Shown here piece after piece: positions 1 to 6,463 of a DNA stretch of 10,419 bases. The position numbers and the translations under genes are program-made. Source of the DNA: an uncultured Lachnospiraceae bacterium (lineage in GTDB: Bacteria; Bacillota_A; Clostridia; Lachnospirales; Lachnospiraceae); NCBI GenBank assembly GCA_910587495.1, contig CAJUMT010000123.1, forward strand, positions 1 through 10,419, read 5' to 3'. Position 1 is the first letter of the stretch, and each line of letters begins with the position of its first letter. The notes beneath the pieces were generated by a model, which was not told the DNA's origin, made no database searches, and saw nothing but the letters and a program-made list of their open reading frames with translations.

Positions 1-120
1 GGAGTTCTCTTTTGGGGAAATCAGGTCTAAAAAGTGTCATTTCCCGACAGCCCCTGTTTTTGTCAGTTTTTACCAGAACAGATGTTTACGCTATGTTATT
101 TGTAATTTTGAATTCGGATA
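1..120. other. Intergenic stretch with no gene recognised
   Basis: No reading frame here resembles a known protein, and all frames are short. A 7-bp inverted repeat (GGGAAAT at 15-21, ATTTCCC at 39-45) and a very short ACAG/CTGT stem at 47-57 followed by a T run could be the decayed 3' end of an upstream gene lying outside the window. Neither is strong enough to call a terminator. Confidence 0.4.
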
Positions 121-149
121 TTGAAAAATAATTGTGAAATAATTATAAT
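121..149 (+). promoter_or_regulatory. Promoter of the brnTA operon
   Basis: A -35 box TTGAAA (121-126) is followed by exactly 17 bases and a perfect -10 box TATAAT (144-149). Transcription would start near 156, which is also where an ATG-TAA pair sits. The leader before the BrnT frame (from 165) would therefore be only about 9 nt long. The promoter overlaps the palindrome at 133-163, which fits autorepression by a BrnT-BrnA complex as known for this family. Confidence 0.7.
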
Positions 150-163
150 ATAATTATGTAACA
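133..163. promoter_or_regulatory. Palindromic operator candidate for BrnTA
   Basis: The core is a perfect 9-bp inverted repeat, ATAATTATA (139-147) and TATAATTAT (149-157), separated by one base. It extends outward to 15-bp arms (133-147 and 149-163) with 13 of 15 positions paired, ending in TGT and ACA. It covers the whole -10 box and the predicted transcription start. Ribbon-helix-helix antitoxins bind such symmetric sites, so this is the obvious autoregulatory operator. That function is inferred from position and symmetry only. Confidence 0.6.
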
Positions 164-164
164 C

Positions 165-473
165 ATAAATTTTGAATGGGATAAAAATAAAAACAGAATC
201 AACAAGGCTAAGCACGGAATTGATTTTGAAGAAGCGGCAACGGTATTTTATGATGATGATGCAATCATGTTTGATGACCCGGAACACTCTATGGAGGAAG
301 AGCGGTTTCTGATACTTGGAATTGCAAAACATGAAAACCTGTGCATTGTGAGTCATTGTTACCATGGCGATGATAACATCATCAGAATCATTTCGGCAAG
401 GAAAGCAACCAAAAGTGAAACAAAAACATATAACAGATATGCAGGAGGTGAAATCAATGAGAGAGGAATATGA
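165..473 (+). CDS. brnT: BrnT family type II toxin, start codon apparently ATA
   Basis: BrnT is a small RelE-fold ribonuclease that blocks translation until neutralised by BrnA. The frame gives 102 residues if read from the ATA at 165. It begins NFEWDKNKNRINKAKHGI after the start position, the characteristic BrnT N-terminus, continues with FEEAATVFYDDD, and ends with the conserved SARKATKSE..TYNR segment. Length agrees with the family (about 90-100 residues). There is no ATG, GTG, TTG or CTG in frame between the stop at 159-161 and the ATG at 267. Starting at 267 would remove the first 34 residues, including the conserved KHGI motif. The codon where family members have ATG is ATA, with no Shine-Dalgarno sequence ahead of it. 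Either a rare AUA start gives very low expression, or the toxin has lost its start and is dead. The antitoxin frame overlaps the 3' end by 17 bases. Family assignment is firm; functionality is doubtful. Confidence 0.8.
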   Translation: MNFEWDKNKNRINKAKHGIDFEEAATVFYDDDAIMFDDPEHSMEEERFLILGIAKHENLCIVSHCYHGDDNIIRIISARKATKSETKTYNRYAGGEINERGI

Positions 474-672
474 TATTGAGAATTTGAATCCCAGGAGAAA
501 TCCCTATGTAAAAAGGCTGAAAAAACAGATAACGATAAACATTGACAATGATACAGTGGATTTCTTCAAGGAACAGAGCAGAGAATCTGGCATACCATAT
601 CAGACGCTTATCAATCTGTATCTGTCAGACTGTGCAAAGCACAGAAAGCGGTTGCAGGTGTCTTGGGAATAG
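457..672 (+). CDS. brnA: BrnA-type ribbon-helix-helix antitoxin
   Basis: This is a 71-residue protein of the BrnA/CopG-like class, which dimerises through a ribbon-helix-helix fold, binds the operon's operator and neutralises BrnT. The start ATG at 457 follows a strong ribosome binding site, AGGAGGTG (443-450), six bases upstream. The frame stays open further upstream with an ATG at 364, but that one has no comparable binding site and lies inside brnT. Basic residues PRRNPYVKRLKKQ come first. A beta-strand follows (ITINID, residues about 27-32), then helix DTVDFFKEQSRESGI and the typical PYQTLINLYL helix. The C-terminal SDCAKHRKRLQVSWE tail is unremarkable. Expression looks strong compared with its partner, because brnT lacks a usual start while this gene has an excellent one. 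Confidence 0.85.
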   Translation: MREEYDIENLNPRRNPYVKRLKKQITINIDNDTVDFFKEQSRESGIPYQTLINLYLSDCAKHRKRLQVSWE

Positions 673-723
673 GAGGGGGCGAAAGAATTTTCCTGTAAAC
701 CTCTTTGCGGATTTTTTGTTGTT

Positions 724-873
724 TTATATATCATAAACGATATTTCCGATCCCTTTCATGCAGCCGTTCCGCTCGATATCCTGTATAAGCTGGTTGATTC
801 GCTTTAGTGTTTTTTTATCCTGCGTCTGCCAGTAGAGGCAGTTTTCCCAGGCATCGTCCGACCATATTTTCGT
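724..873 (-). pseudogene. YoeB-like toxin fragment (start and C-terminus lost)
   Basis: Read on the minus strand, this segment encodes KIWSDDAWENCLYWQTQDKK followed by TLKRINQLIQDIERN and GIGN. This is the signature N-terminal half of the YoeB ribosome-dependent mRNA interferase, partner of YefM. Where YoeB normally starts with ATG, the codon is ACG (873-871), consistent with a single T-to-C change. After GIGN the frame reads only IVYDI and stops. The usual KPEPL segment, the SRRI arginine and the terminal His-Tyr catalytic region are all missing. IVYDI might be what is left after an internal deletion, since YoeB proteins have a similar HR-VY stretch near the C-terminus, but this is a guess. 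No YefM gene precedes it; surface-protein sequence on the other strand sits where it should be. Clearly nonfunctional. Confidence 0.75.
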
Positions 874-933
874 ATTCGGATTGTGATTATTATAGCCTAT
901 TGTATGCCAGGAGCAAGCGTATGTATCACCAGA

Positions 934-1323
934 GAGAAAGGTACAGTGACCGTCATATTTACCGGAATCGGAAACTATTCCGGCGTCCTTAAGAAAACCT
1001 TTAAGGTCAGTGCGGCGCCGATCGCGGACAAAGACGTCACTGTGGCAAAGAGCGCCCCATACCAGAAGAGCGGCGAGAAGCCGGAGATCTCCGTCGCTGT
1101 AGACGGTGTGAAGCTTATCATGGGCGTGGACTATACGGTCAGCTACAAGAACAACAAAAAAGCCGGTAAGACAGCGACAGTTACTATAAAAGGAAAGGGG
1201 AATTACAGCGGAAAAGTGATCCGGAAGTATCAGGTCACGGCGGCGGAGGCGGCGGCAGGCGCAGCGAAGAACAGTGGTTGCAGTCCGTATATACAAATCC
1301 CGCAGCGACAATTTCATAAATAA
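934..1323 (+). pseudogene. Internal fragment of a repeat-containing surface protein
   Basis: The plus-strand frame carries two modules of the Ig-like or adhesin-type repeat common in secreted proteins of gut clostridia. The end of one is GTVTVIFTGIGNYSG..KKTFKV. A nearly whole one follows: KPEISVAVDGVKLIMGVDY, then TVSYKNNKKAGKTATVTIKG and KGNYSGKVIRKYQV. There is no signal peptide, start codon with a ribosome binding site, or cell-wall anchor. The frame ends shortly after an alanine-rich linker in an unrelated short tail. It directly abuts the yoeB fragment on the opposite strand, and its GC-rich third positions contrast with the AT-rich toxin-antitoxin region to the left. It is best read as debris from a rearrangement that joined pieces of unrelated genes. 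The left boundary (somewhere in 880-940) is uncertain. Confidence 0.65.
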
Positions 1324-1327
1324 AAAG

Positions 1328-1366
1328 AAAACAGGCCATGTAGGTACATCCTACGCGGCCTGTTTT
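1328..1366 (-). terminator. Intrinsic terminator, mainly for the URO-D gene
   Basis: AAAACAGGCC (1328-1337) pairs perfectly with GGCCTGTTTT (1357-1366). An inner GTAGG/CCTAC stem closes a five-base loop, with one two-base mismatch between the stems. Read on the minus strand the hairpin is followed by a TTTTCTTTTT tract. It lies 17 bases past the stop of the minus-strand gene. On the plus strand there are four T residues, so it may also stop transcription coming from the left. Confidence 0.85.
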
Positions 1367-1382
1367 AATGGATGAATTTCAC

Positions 1383-2372
1383 TTAGAAATATATTTTACT
1401 GAACGCGCGGATTTCATCGCTCACAAAATCATAGACGCCGTCGAAGGTACTGCCAGGGCCGCCCATGGTAAGAGAAGGAATCAGATGTTTTGTACCGGCT
1501 GTTTCAAAGAGGTTTTTCAGGCCGTTATGGATAGCTTCTTTGGACCAGTCGGCTTTGTCATATTTTCCGTTGTCCAGACCGCCCTGGATGGTGATCTTTC
1601 CTGCATATTTTTTCAAAAGTTCCGGGATATTGTTTTCCTGGACAGCGCCCTGCCATACGTCAACGCCCATCTCTATCATATGCGGCACTAAAGTGGCAGC
1701 ATAGGAATCGCTGTGGTGGATGATGACGTCCACGCCGTTTTTCTTCCAGAATCCATAAATTTTCTGATAAGCAGGCAGAATAAATTCTTCAAACATGTCA
1801 GGGGAGATAAAAGTGGATTTCTGACTGCCCCAGTCGTCGTGATGGAACAGAGCGTCCGGATGATAGTGCGCAAGTTCTACTTTCGCACACTCGATCTCCC
1901 AGTCGGCCAGGTGGTCGATCAGATCATGCATAGCCTCCGGTTCTTCGTAAAAATTGATCATCGTATCTTCCATGCCCATAAAATAATGAAGCTTCTCAAA
2001 AATACCCGTAACAAAAAACGGTGCCACAAATTTTTCTTTCCGATCGACAGCCGCTGCCTGTGCCTCGGCTGCTTTCCAATCTTCGGCGCTGTAGCGGTTG
2101 GGGTCAGGCGTCTTTAACTGCTCTTTCCACTGGGTAATGTCTGTGATGAGTTTGCGGCTGCCTTCACACAGTGGGAACGGCCCGGGCGTTCCTTCCTGCC
2201 AGCGAACGGTCACGCCCCATCCGTTTACCCGATCCTTACCATAATCGCAGAACCCGCCGCAGTCCGCCATGATAGGATCGAGAACCAGATCCATATATTC
2301 GTACTGATTGACGAAGCGGTCGGGATGTCCGCCCCTGATGGTTTCCATAAAGTTGTCTCTGATTGTAAGCAT
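1383..2372 (-). CDS. Uroporphyrinogen decarboxylase (URO-D) superfamily protein
   Basis: A 329-residue cytoplasmic protein of the URO-D superfamily, which includes true uroporphyrinogen decarboxylases and the corrinoid-linked methyltransferases such as MtaA and CmuA. Start chosen at the ATG at 2372-2370, which has AGGAGG just upstream; the frame stays open for 19 more codons without a better site. Recognisable parts are FFVTGIFEKLHYFMGMED (119-136), HHDDWGSQKSTFISP (177-191), the strand VDVIIHHSDS (214-223), the IEMGVDVWQGAVQENN segment (233-248) and the IQGGLDNG strand-loop (262-269). True UroD enzymes have a different, arginine-rich N-terminal signature, so heme synthesis is unlikely. The zinc-binding His-x-Cys motif of MtaA-type enzymes is not present: the equivalent position appears to read HHSDS. 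The substrate is therefore unknown. It is divergent from a PucR-type regulator that probably controls it. Confidence 0.85.
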   Translation of the reverse strand: MLTIRDNFMETIRGGHPDRFVNQYEYMDLVLDPIMADCGGFCDYGKDRVNGWGVTVRWQEGTPGPFPLCEGSRKLITDITQWKEQLKTPDPNRYSAEDWKAAEAQAAAVDRKEKFVAPFFVTGIFEKLHYFMGMEDTMINFYEEPEAMHDLIDHLADWEIECAKVELAHYHPDALFHHDDWGSQKSTFISPDMFEEFILPAYQKIYGFWKKNGVDVIIHHSDSYAATLVPHMIEMGVDVWQGAVQENNIPELLKKYAGKITIQGGLDNGKYDKADWSKEAIHNGLKNLFETAGTKHLIPSLTMGGPGSTFDGVYDFVSDEIRAFSKIYF

Positions 2373-2431
2373 AAAATAACCTCCTGTTCGCTGCTGTTTT
2401 GTTGGATTGATCTTTACGGTCGTTCTCAATT

Positions 2432-2469
2432 GATAAATTAATTATAACAGATTTATCGGCATATGTTAT
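2432..2469 (-). promoter_or_regulatory. Promoter of the URO-D gene with inverted repeat
   Basis: On the minus strand a perfect TATAAT (2446-2441) lies 17 bases from an ATAACA -35 box (2469-2464, four of six consensus positions). The start point would be near 2434, giving a leader of about 60 nt. A perfect 7-bp inverted repeat, GATAAAT (2432-2438) and ATTTATC (2451-2457), brackets the -10 box and is a candidate regulator site. Confidence 0.6.
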
Positions 2470-2481
2470 CCTGAATAGTTA

Positions 2482-2510
2482 TTGACTTTAAAACTGATTT
2501 TTCCTATACT
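2482..2510 (+). promoter_or_regulatory. Promoter of the PucR-family regulator gene
   Basis: TTGACT (2482-2487), 17 bases, then TATACT (2505-2510). Each box differs from consensus by one base. The start point would fall near 2516-2518, inside or next to the ribosome binding region GGAGAGG that precedes the ATG at 2528, so the mRNA leader is only about 10 nt. This promoter is back to back with that of the URO-D gene, and the two -35 boxes are about 12 bp apart. Confidence 0.65.
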
Positions 2511-2527
2511 TTACAGGAGAGGTTCTT

Positions 2528-4075
2528 ATGCGTTTGAGTTTAAATATTATTTATGACAGGCTGAAAATATCGGAAAAAAATATGATGCCTCATTCTCTGA
2601 ACCAGACAATGGCTTATCAGGGACTGATGCTTTATAAAGATGAAATAACTTATGACAAACAATTATTAAAAGAATACCTTCTGCTGGGTTTAAGTGCCGA
2701 TTTCCCTGTGTCTATGGAAGGCTGCGGAATCTTATCGGTTGGCAGGCTTTCCGGCGCTTTAAAGGAAAAAAATGCCTGCGTGGAGTTTGATAAGGACTGT
2801 GATCTGTATCAGATATTTTATCAGGTACAAAGTTTGTTCTGCCAGTTTGGACGCTGGGAAGGGATGCTTTTAGAGCATCTGGACAAAGAAGATTTTATGG
2901 ATGTCGTCTGTCGGTCCGCGGCAGAGATCTTTGGCAATCCGGTTGTTTTTCATGATAACGGCCAGGTATTGTATGCGTGGAGCGATCTGTCAGATTTTTC
3001 AGATATATGGATCTACAATAAAGATATTGAAAAATATTCTTTGTCCACTTCTTTACTGAATCAGTTTAAAGTATCACGGGAGTACCAAGCTTCTATGCTT
3101 ACAAATTCGACAGAATTGTACAGTGATTCCAATCTGGACTTTTCTGTATTATACTGTAATTTTTTTGTGGCAGGACAGTTTATGGGACGCTATTGTGTGA
3201 GCGAGATATCCGGCAAAATACAGCCGGGGGATTATCAGATCCTGGATTATATCAATCAGATTACACAACGCGCTTACCGATATGGAAGGATCTGTCTAGT
3301 AAATCAGATGAAAGAAATAGAAACTTTGCTGATTGACGCCATAGAAGGGAAAACGGATGAGGGGGACAGGCTTGGCAGTCAGATGAAACTGTTTCAATGG
3401 CTGCCTGAAGACAGATATTTGTGCGTGGTTATACTGTTAAATGGAAGAGACGTCCGTACGCATGCAGTCCTTGGAGCCAGACTGGATCTGGAGCGGATAT
3501 TTCCGGGAGATTTTGTGTTTGTTTATGGGAAGAACCTTGTTTTGCTTACGAATCTGGATAGAAGGCATCAGGAGGCGAAGGATATTTCTTCCAGTCTGGC
3601 ATACTTTTTAAGGGAGGGAATTTTTAAAGCAGGCATCAGCAGAACGAAACACGGTTATGGTTTTTTTAAAGATGCGTTTTGGGAAGCGTCGGAGGCACTC
3701 GTTGTAGGGAATTATATGGACCCCACAAAATGGTATTATTATTTTGAACGGTATAGGAACGATTATATCTGCATGAAAAGCATGGGGGTTCTCTCGGCAG
3801 ATTCGTTGTGCCATCCGGGCGTTCTGGCTCTGCAGGAATATGACAGAAAACATAAGACGCAGCTATTTAAGACTTTGCAGGTTTATTTAAACTGTGACCG
3901 GAACCTGGCAGGTACATCCAGGCAGCTTTTTATTCACCGCAGCACGCTGGAATACCGTTTGGAAAAGATTCGAAAGATCACAGGCGCAGATCTGGAGCAG
4001 TCAAAAATTCGTTTTCAGATGTTGGAGTCTTTTCGGTTTCTTGCATGGGAATCTTGCCACAAAGGCACAATATGA
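2528..4075 (+). CDS. PucR/CdaR-type helix-turn-helix transcriptional regulator
   Basis: A 515-residue cytoplasmic regulator. The N-terminal 250 residues form a sensor-like region typical of PucR-type proteins, including NPVVFHDNGQVLYAWSD (about 138-155), which looks like the start of a GAF/PAS-like fold. Residues about 280-410 resemble the degenerate GGDEF-like domain of CdaR-type regulators (RYLCVVILLNGRD, then FVFVYGKNLVLLTN). The C-terminus, about residues 445-495, is the PucR helix-turn-helix: LQVYLNCDRNLAGTSRQLF and IHRSTLEYRLEKIRKITG. The family typically activates a neighbouring catabolic gene when its substrate is present. Here the divergent URO-D gene is the obvious target. The ligand cannot be read from the sequence. 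Start ATG 2528 has GGAGAGG just upstream. Confidence 0.85.
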   Translation: MRLSLNIIYDRLKISEKNMMPHSLNQTMAYQGLMLYKDEITYDKQLLKEYLLLGLSADFPVSMEGCGILSVGRLSGALKEKNACVEFDKDCDLYQIFYQVQSLFCQFGRWEGMLLEHLDKEDFMDVVCRSAAEIFGNPVVFHDNGQVLYAWSDLSDFSDIWIYNKDIEKYSLSTSLLNQFKVSREYQASMLTNSTELYSDSNLDFSVLYCNFFVAGQFMGRYCVSEISGKIQPGDYQILDYINQITQRAYRYGRICLVNQMKEIETLLIDAIEGKTDEGDRLGSQMKLFQWLPEDRYLCVVILLNGRDVRTHAVLGARLDLERIFPGDFVFVYGKNLVLLTNLDRRHQEAKDISSSLAYFLREGIFKAGISRTKHGYGFFKDAFWEASEALVVGNYMDPTKWYYYFERYRNDYICMKSMGVLSADSLCHPGVLALQEYDRKHKTQLFKTLQVYLNCDRNLAGTSRQLFIHRSTLEYRLEKIRKITGADLEQSKIRFQMLESFRFLAWESCHKGTI

Positions 4076-4097
4076 AAATCTATAATAACATAAAACA

Positions 4098-4187
4098 GCA
4101 ACTTTTCTTTCGTATGCAGAGAAGTTGGGGAATGCCGCCAGGTATTCACAAACTTCTCTGGGCAAACGATACGAAAGAAAAAGTTGC
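4098..4187. repeat. Long imperfect hairpin upstream of clpA
   Basis: Three nested stems form one rod. The outer stem is 4098-4115 with 4169-4187 (18 paired bases, one extra A in the right arm). The middle stem AGAGAAGTT (4118-4126) pairs with AACTTCTCT (4151-4159), perfectly. The inner stem GAATGCC (4130-4136) pairs with GGTATTC (4141-4147, one G-U) and closes the four-base loop GCCA. Small internal loops and a five-base bulge (4164-4168) interrupt it. No T run follows, so it is not an ordinary intrinsic terminator. It could be a miniature palindromic insertion, or a structured 5' leader of the clpA operon, perhaps an RNase III target. Flanking direct repeats CTATAAT occur at 4080-4086 and 4192-4198. 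Confidence 0.7.
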
Positions 4188-4210
4188 GGAACTATAATGA
4201 GGAAGCATAG

Positions 4211-6433
4211 ATGGAATTTACACAGAAGATGCAAAAAGTGATGGAGTATGCCGTCAGGCTGGCGCAGCAGGAGCATCACAAATATTTTATGCCGGAGCAT
4301 ATGATCTACGGCATGACATTTGACGAAGATTTTACAAGAGAATATGAGGCGTGCGGCGGTCGGACAGGGAAGCTTAGGGAGGACATAGAAAAATTTTTAA
4401 AGGAGCAGGCGGGAACGGCGGAAGGCAGCGAGACGGCGCAGGTGACTTTGGATGCGCAGGAGGTGTTTCAGATGTCGGCCGAGCAGGCAAATTCCAGCAG
4501 CCGGGACGCGGTGGAGGTGAGCCATGTACTTGCTTCCATTATGCGGCTTGAAGACAGTTACGGTGTCTATTATATGGCGTCTCAGGATGTGGATCTGGTA
4601 GAAGTCCTGGGAGAAATGTCCAGGGGAAGCCTGTCCCAAGAAAGAAGTATTAAGCCTGGGGTGGCAGAAGGATCGGAAGCTGGCAAAACAGAAGCGGCGG
4701 ATGCCGGATGGAAAAGCTTCCTGGAGAATATGAACGAAACCTGCAAAAATAAAAATCCTCTGATCGGTCGGGAAGAAGAACTGGAACGCACGATCCAGAT
4801 TCTTTGCAGGAAAGATAAAAATAATGTACTCCATATTGGGGAACCCGGGGTGGGAAAGACAGCCATTGCCTATGGGCTGGCCCGGAAAATACAGGACGGC
4901 CAGGCACCGGAACCGTTACAGGGCGCGGTTTTGTATGCGCTGGATTTAGGAGGACTTCTGGCGGGAACCCAGTACAGAGGGGATTTCGAGAAACGGTTTA
5001 AAGGGATTATGGAAGAATTGTCGGGGGAAGAGCTGCCGATTCTTTATTTGGACGAGATACACAATATTGTAGGAGCCGGGGCGGTGAACGGCGGCAGCTT
5101 AGATGTGGCAAATCTGTTAAAACCCTATCTGGCAGCCGGGCATATCCGTTTTATCGGGGCGACGACCTATGAGGAATATAAGAAGCACTTTTCAGGCAAC
5201 AGAAGTCTGGTAAGAAGGTTTCAGAATGTGGATATTAAAGAACCTTCCAGGGAAGAGACGGTAGAAATCTTAAGAGGTTTAAAGGCAGGATATGAAAAAT
5301 TCCATGGTGTGCGTTACGGTGCGGGCGTATTGGAACATTCGGTGGAAATGAGCAGTAAGTATATCAATGAGCGTTTTCTGCCGGATAAGGCTATTGATCT
5401 GATCGACGAGGCAGGCGCTTACAGAAGACTTCATCCGCTGGCGCAGAAAGTGCAAACGGTAAATAAAGCTCTGATCGATCAGGTACTCTCCAAAGTGTGC
5501 AATATTCCGCCCCAGACTGTGGAGAAAAGCGAGACGGAGAAGCTGGCGCTTTTAGAAGGACAGTTGAAAAAACAGATCTTCGGACAGGATGAGGCCGTAG
5601 CTCAGGTGGTCAATGCGGTGAAATTTTCACGCGCAGGTTTAAACGAAGAATACAAGCCTGTGGCGTCTTTTCTGTTTGTGGGGGCTACGGGCGTGGGAAA
5701 GACGGAGCTTGCGAAGGCGCTTTCGTCGGAACTGGGAATTTCTTTTATCCGGTTTGATATGAGTGAATATGCAGAAAAGCATACGGTGGCGAAGCTGATC
5801 GGCGCGCCGGCCGGATATGTGGGCTATGAAGAGGGCGGTATTCTAACAGAGGAGGTCAGAAAACATCCCCATGCGGTGCTTTTGCTGGATGAAATGGAAA
5901 AGGCGCATCCGGATATTTTTAACGTGCTTTTACAGGTGATGGATTATGCGACACTGACGGATAACCAGGGAAGGAAGGCAGATTTCCGTAATATTGTCCT
6001 GATTATGACCTCCAATGCAGGCGCCAGCCGGGTAGGAAAGAGCAGAATCGGTTTTGGAAGCGAAGCCGTAAATTTAGACGCCCTGACCGACGCGGTGAAA
6101 CAGACCTTTCAGCCGGAGTTTCGCAACAGGTTAAGTAAAATCGTGCTGTTTCGCAGCATGGATAACCGGATGGCTCAGAAGATCACGGAGAAAAAATTAA
6201 AAGAACTTTCTGATAAGCTGCTGGCAAAAAAGGTGGAGCTTACGATCACGCCGCAGGCGGTGGAGTATGTAAGAGCTGCAGGAATTACAAAAGAATACGG
6301 TGCTCGGGAGATCGACCGGGTGATCGCAGGAGAAGTAAAGCCTTTGCTGGCGGAGCTTTTGTTGTTCGGGAGACTAAAGAGGGGCGGGAAGTGTGTGCTT
6401 CTGGTGGAAGATAACAAACTGGCAGTCAAATAA
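4211..6433 (+). CDS. clpA: ATP-dependent Clp protease ATP-binding subunit, ClpA type
   Basis: A 740-residue AAA+ unfoldase that feeds proteins to the ClpP peptidase. The double Clp_N domain occupies about residues 1-140, followed by a charged, glycine-rich linker (about 145-170). The first AAA+ module has Walker A GEPGVGKT (210-217) and Walker B LYLDEIH with D281 and E282. The second has Walker A GATGVGKT (491-498) and Walker B LLLDEME with D560 and E561. There is no coiled-coil middle domain between them, so this is ClpA-type rather than ClpC or ClpB. The tripeptide IGF (613-615), in KSRIGFGSE just before QTFQPEFRNRL, occupies the place of the ClpP-docking IGL/IGF loop, so pairing with ClpP is likely. 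ATG 4211 is preceded by GAGGA (4199-4203). No clpS adaptor gene is adjacent. The acylphosphatase gene follows after 30 bases, suggesting an operon. Confidence 0.93.
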   Translation: MEFTQKMQKVMEYAVRLAQQEHHKYFMPEHMIYGMTFDEDFTREYEACGGRTGKLREDIEKFLKEQAGTAEGSETAQVTLDAQEVFQMSAEQANSSSRDAVEVSHVLASIMRLEDSYGVYYMASQDVDLVEVLGEMSRGSLSQERSIKPGVAEGSEAGKTEAADAGWKSFLENMNETCKNKNPLIGREEELERTIQILCRKDKNNVLHIGEPGVGKTAIAYGLARKIQDGQAPEPLQGAVLYALDLGGLLAGTQYRGDFEKRFKGIMEELSGEELPILYLDEIHNIVGAGAVNGGSLDVANLLKPYLAAGHIRFIGATTYEEYKKHFSGNRSLVRRFQNVDIKEPSREETVEILRGLKAGYEKFHGVRYGAGVLEHSVEMSSKYINERFLPDKAIDLIDEAGAYRRLHPLAQKVQTVNKALIDQVLSKVCNIPPQTVEKSETEKLALLEGQLKKQIFGQDEAVAQVVNAVKFSRAGLNEEYKPVASFLFVGATGVGKTELAKALSSELGISFIRFDMSEYAEKHTVAKLIGAPAGYVGYEEGGILTEEVRKHPHAVLLLDEMEKAHPDIFNVLLQVMDYATLTDNQGRKADFRNIVLIMTSNAGASRVGKSRIGFGSEAVNLDALTDAVKQTFQPEFRNRLSKIVLFRSMDNRMAQKITEKKLKELSDKLLAKKVELTITPQAVEYVRAAGITKEYGAREIDRVIAGEVKPLLAELLLFGRLKRGGKCVLLVEDNKLAVK

Positions 6434-6463
6434 CAGCAGAACTATAATATGAGGTGATATACG

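Noticed and set aside
47..61. Small terminator-like stem ACAG-CCC-CTGT followed by T residues
   Set aside because: The stem is only four base pairs with a three-base loop, too weak to call.
364..456. Upstream start for the BrnA frame at 364
   Set aside because: It lies inside brnT without a ribosome binding site, whereas ATG 457 has AGGAGGTG at ideal spacing and gives a family-length protein.
724..1317. A 197-residue minus-strand frame spanning the whole yoeB fragment
   Set aside because: Only its last 50 residues resemble a known protein. The rest is the antisense of the surface-protein repeats and carries no recognisable domain or ribosome binding site.
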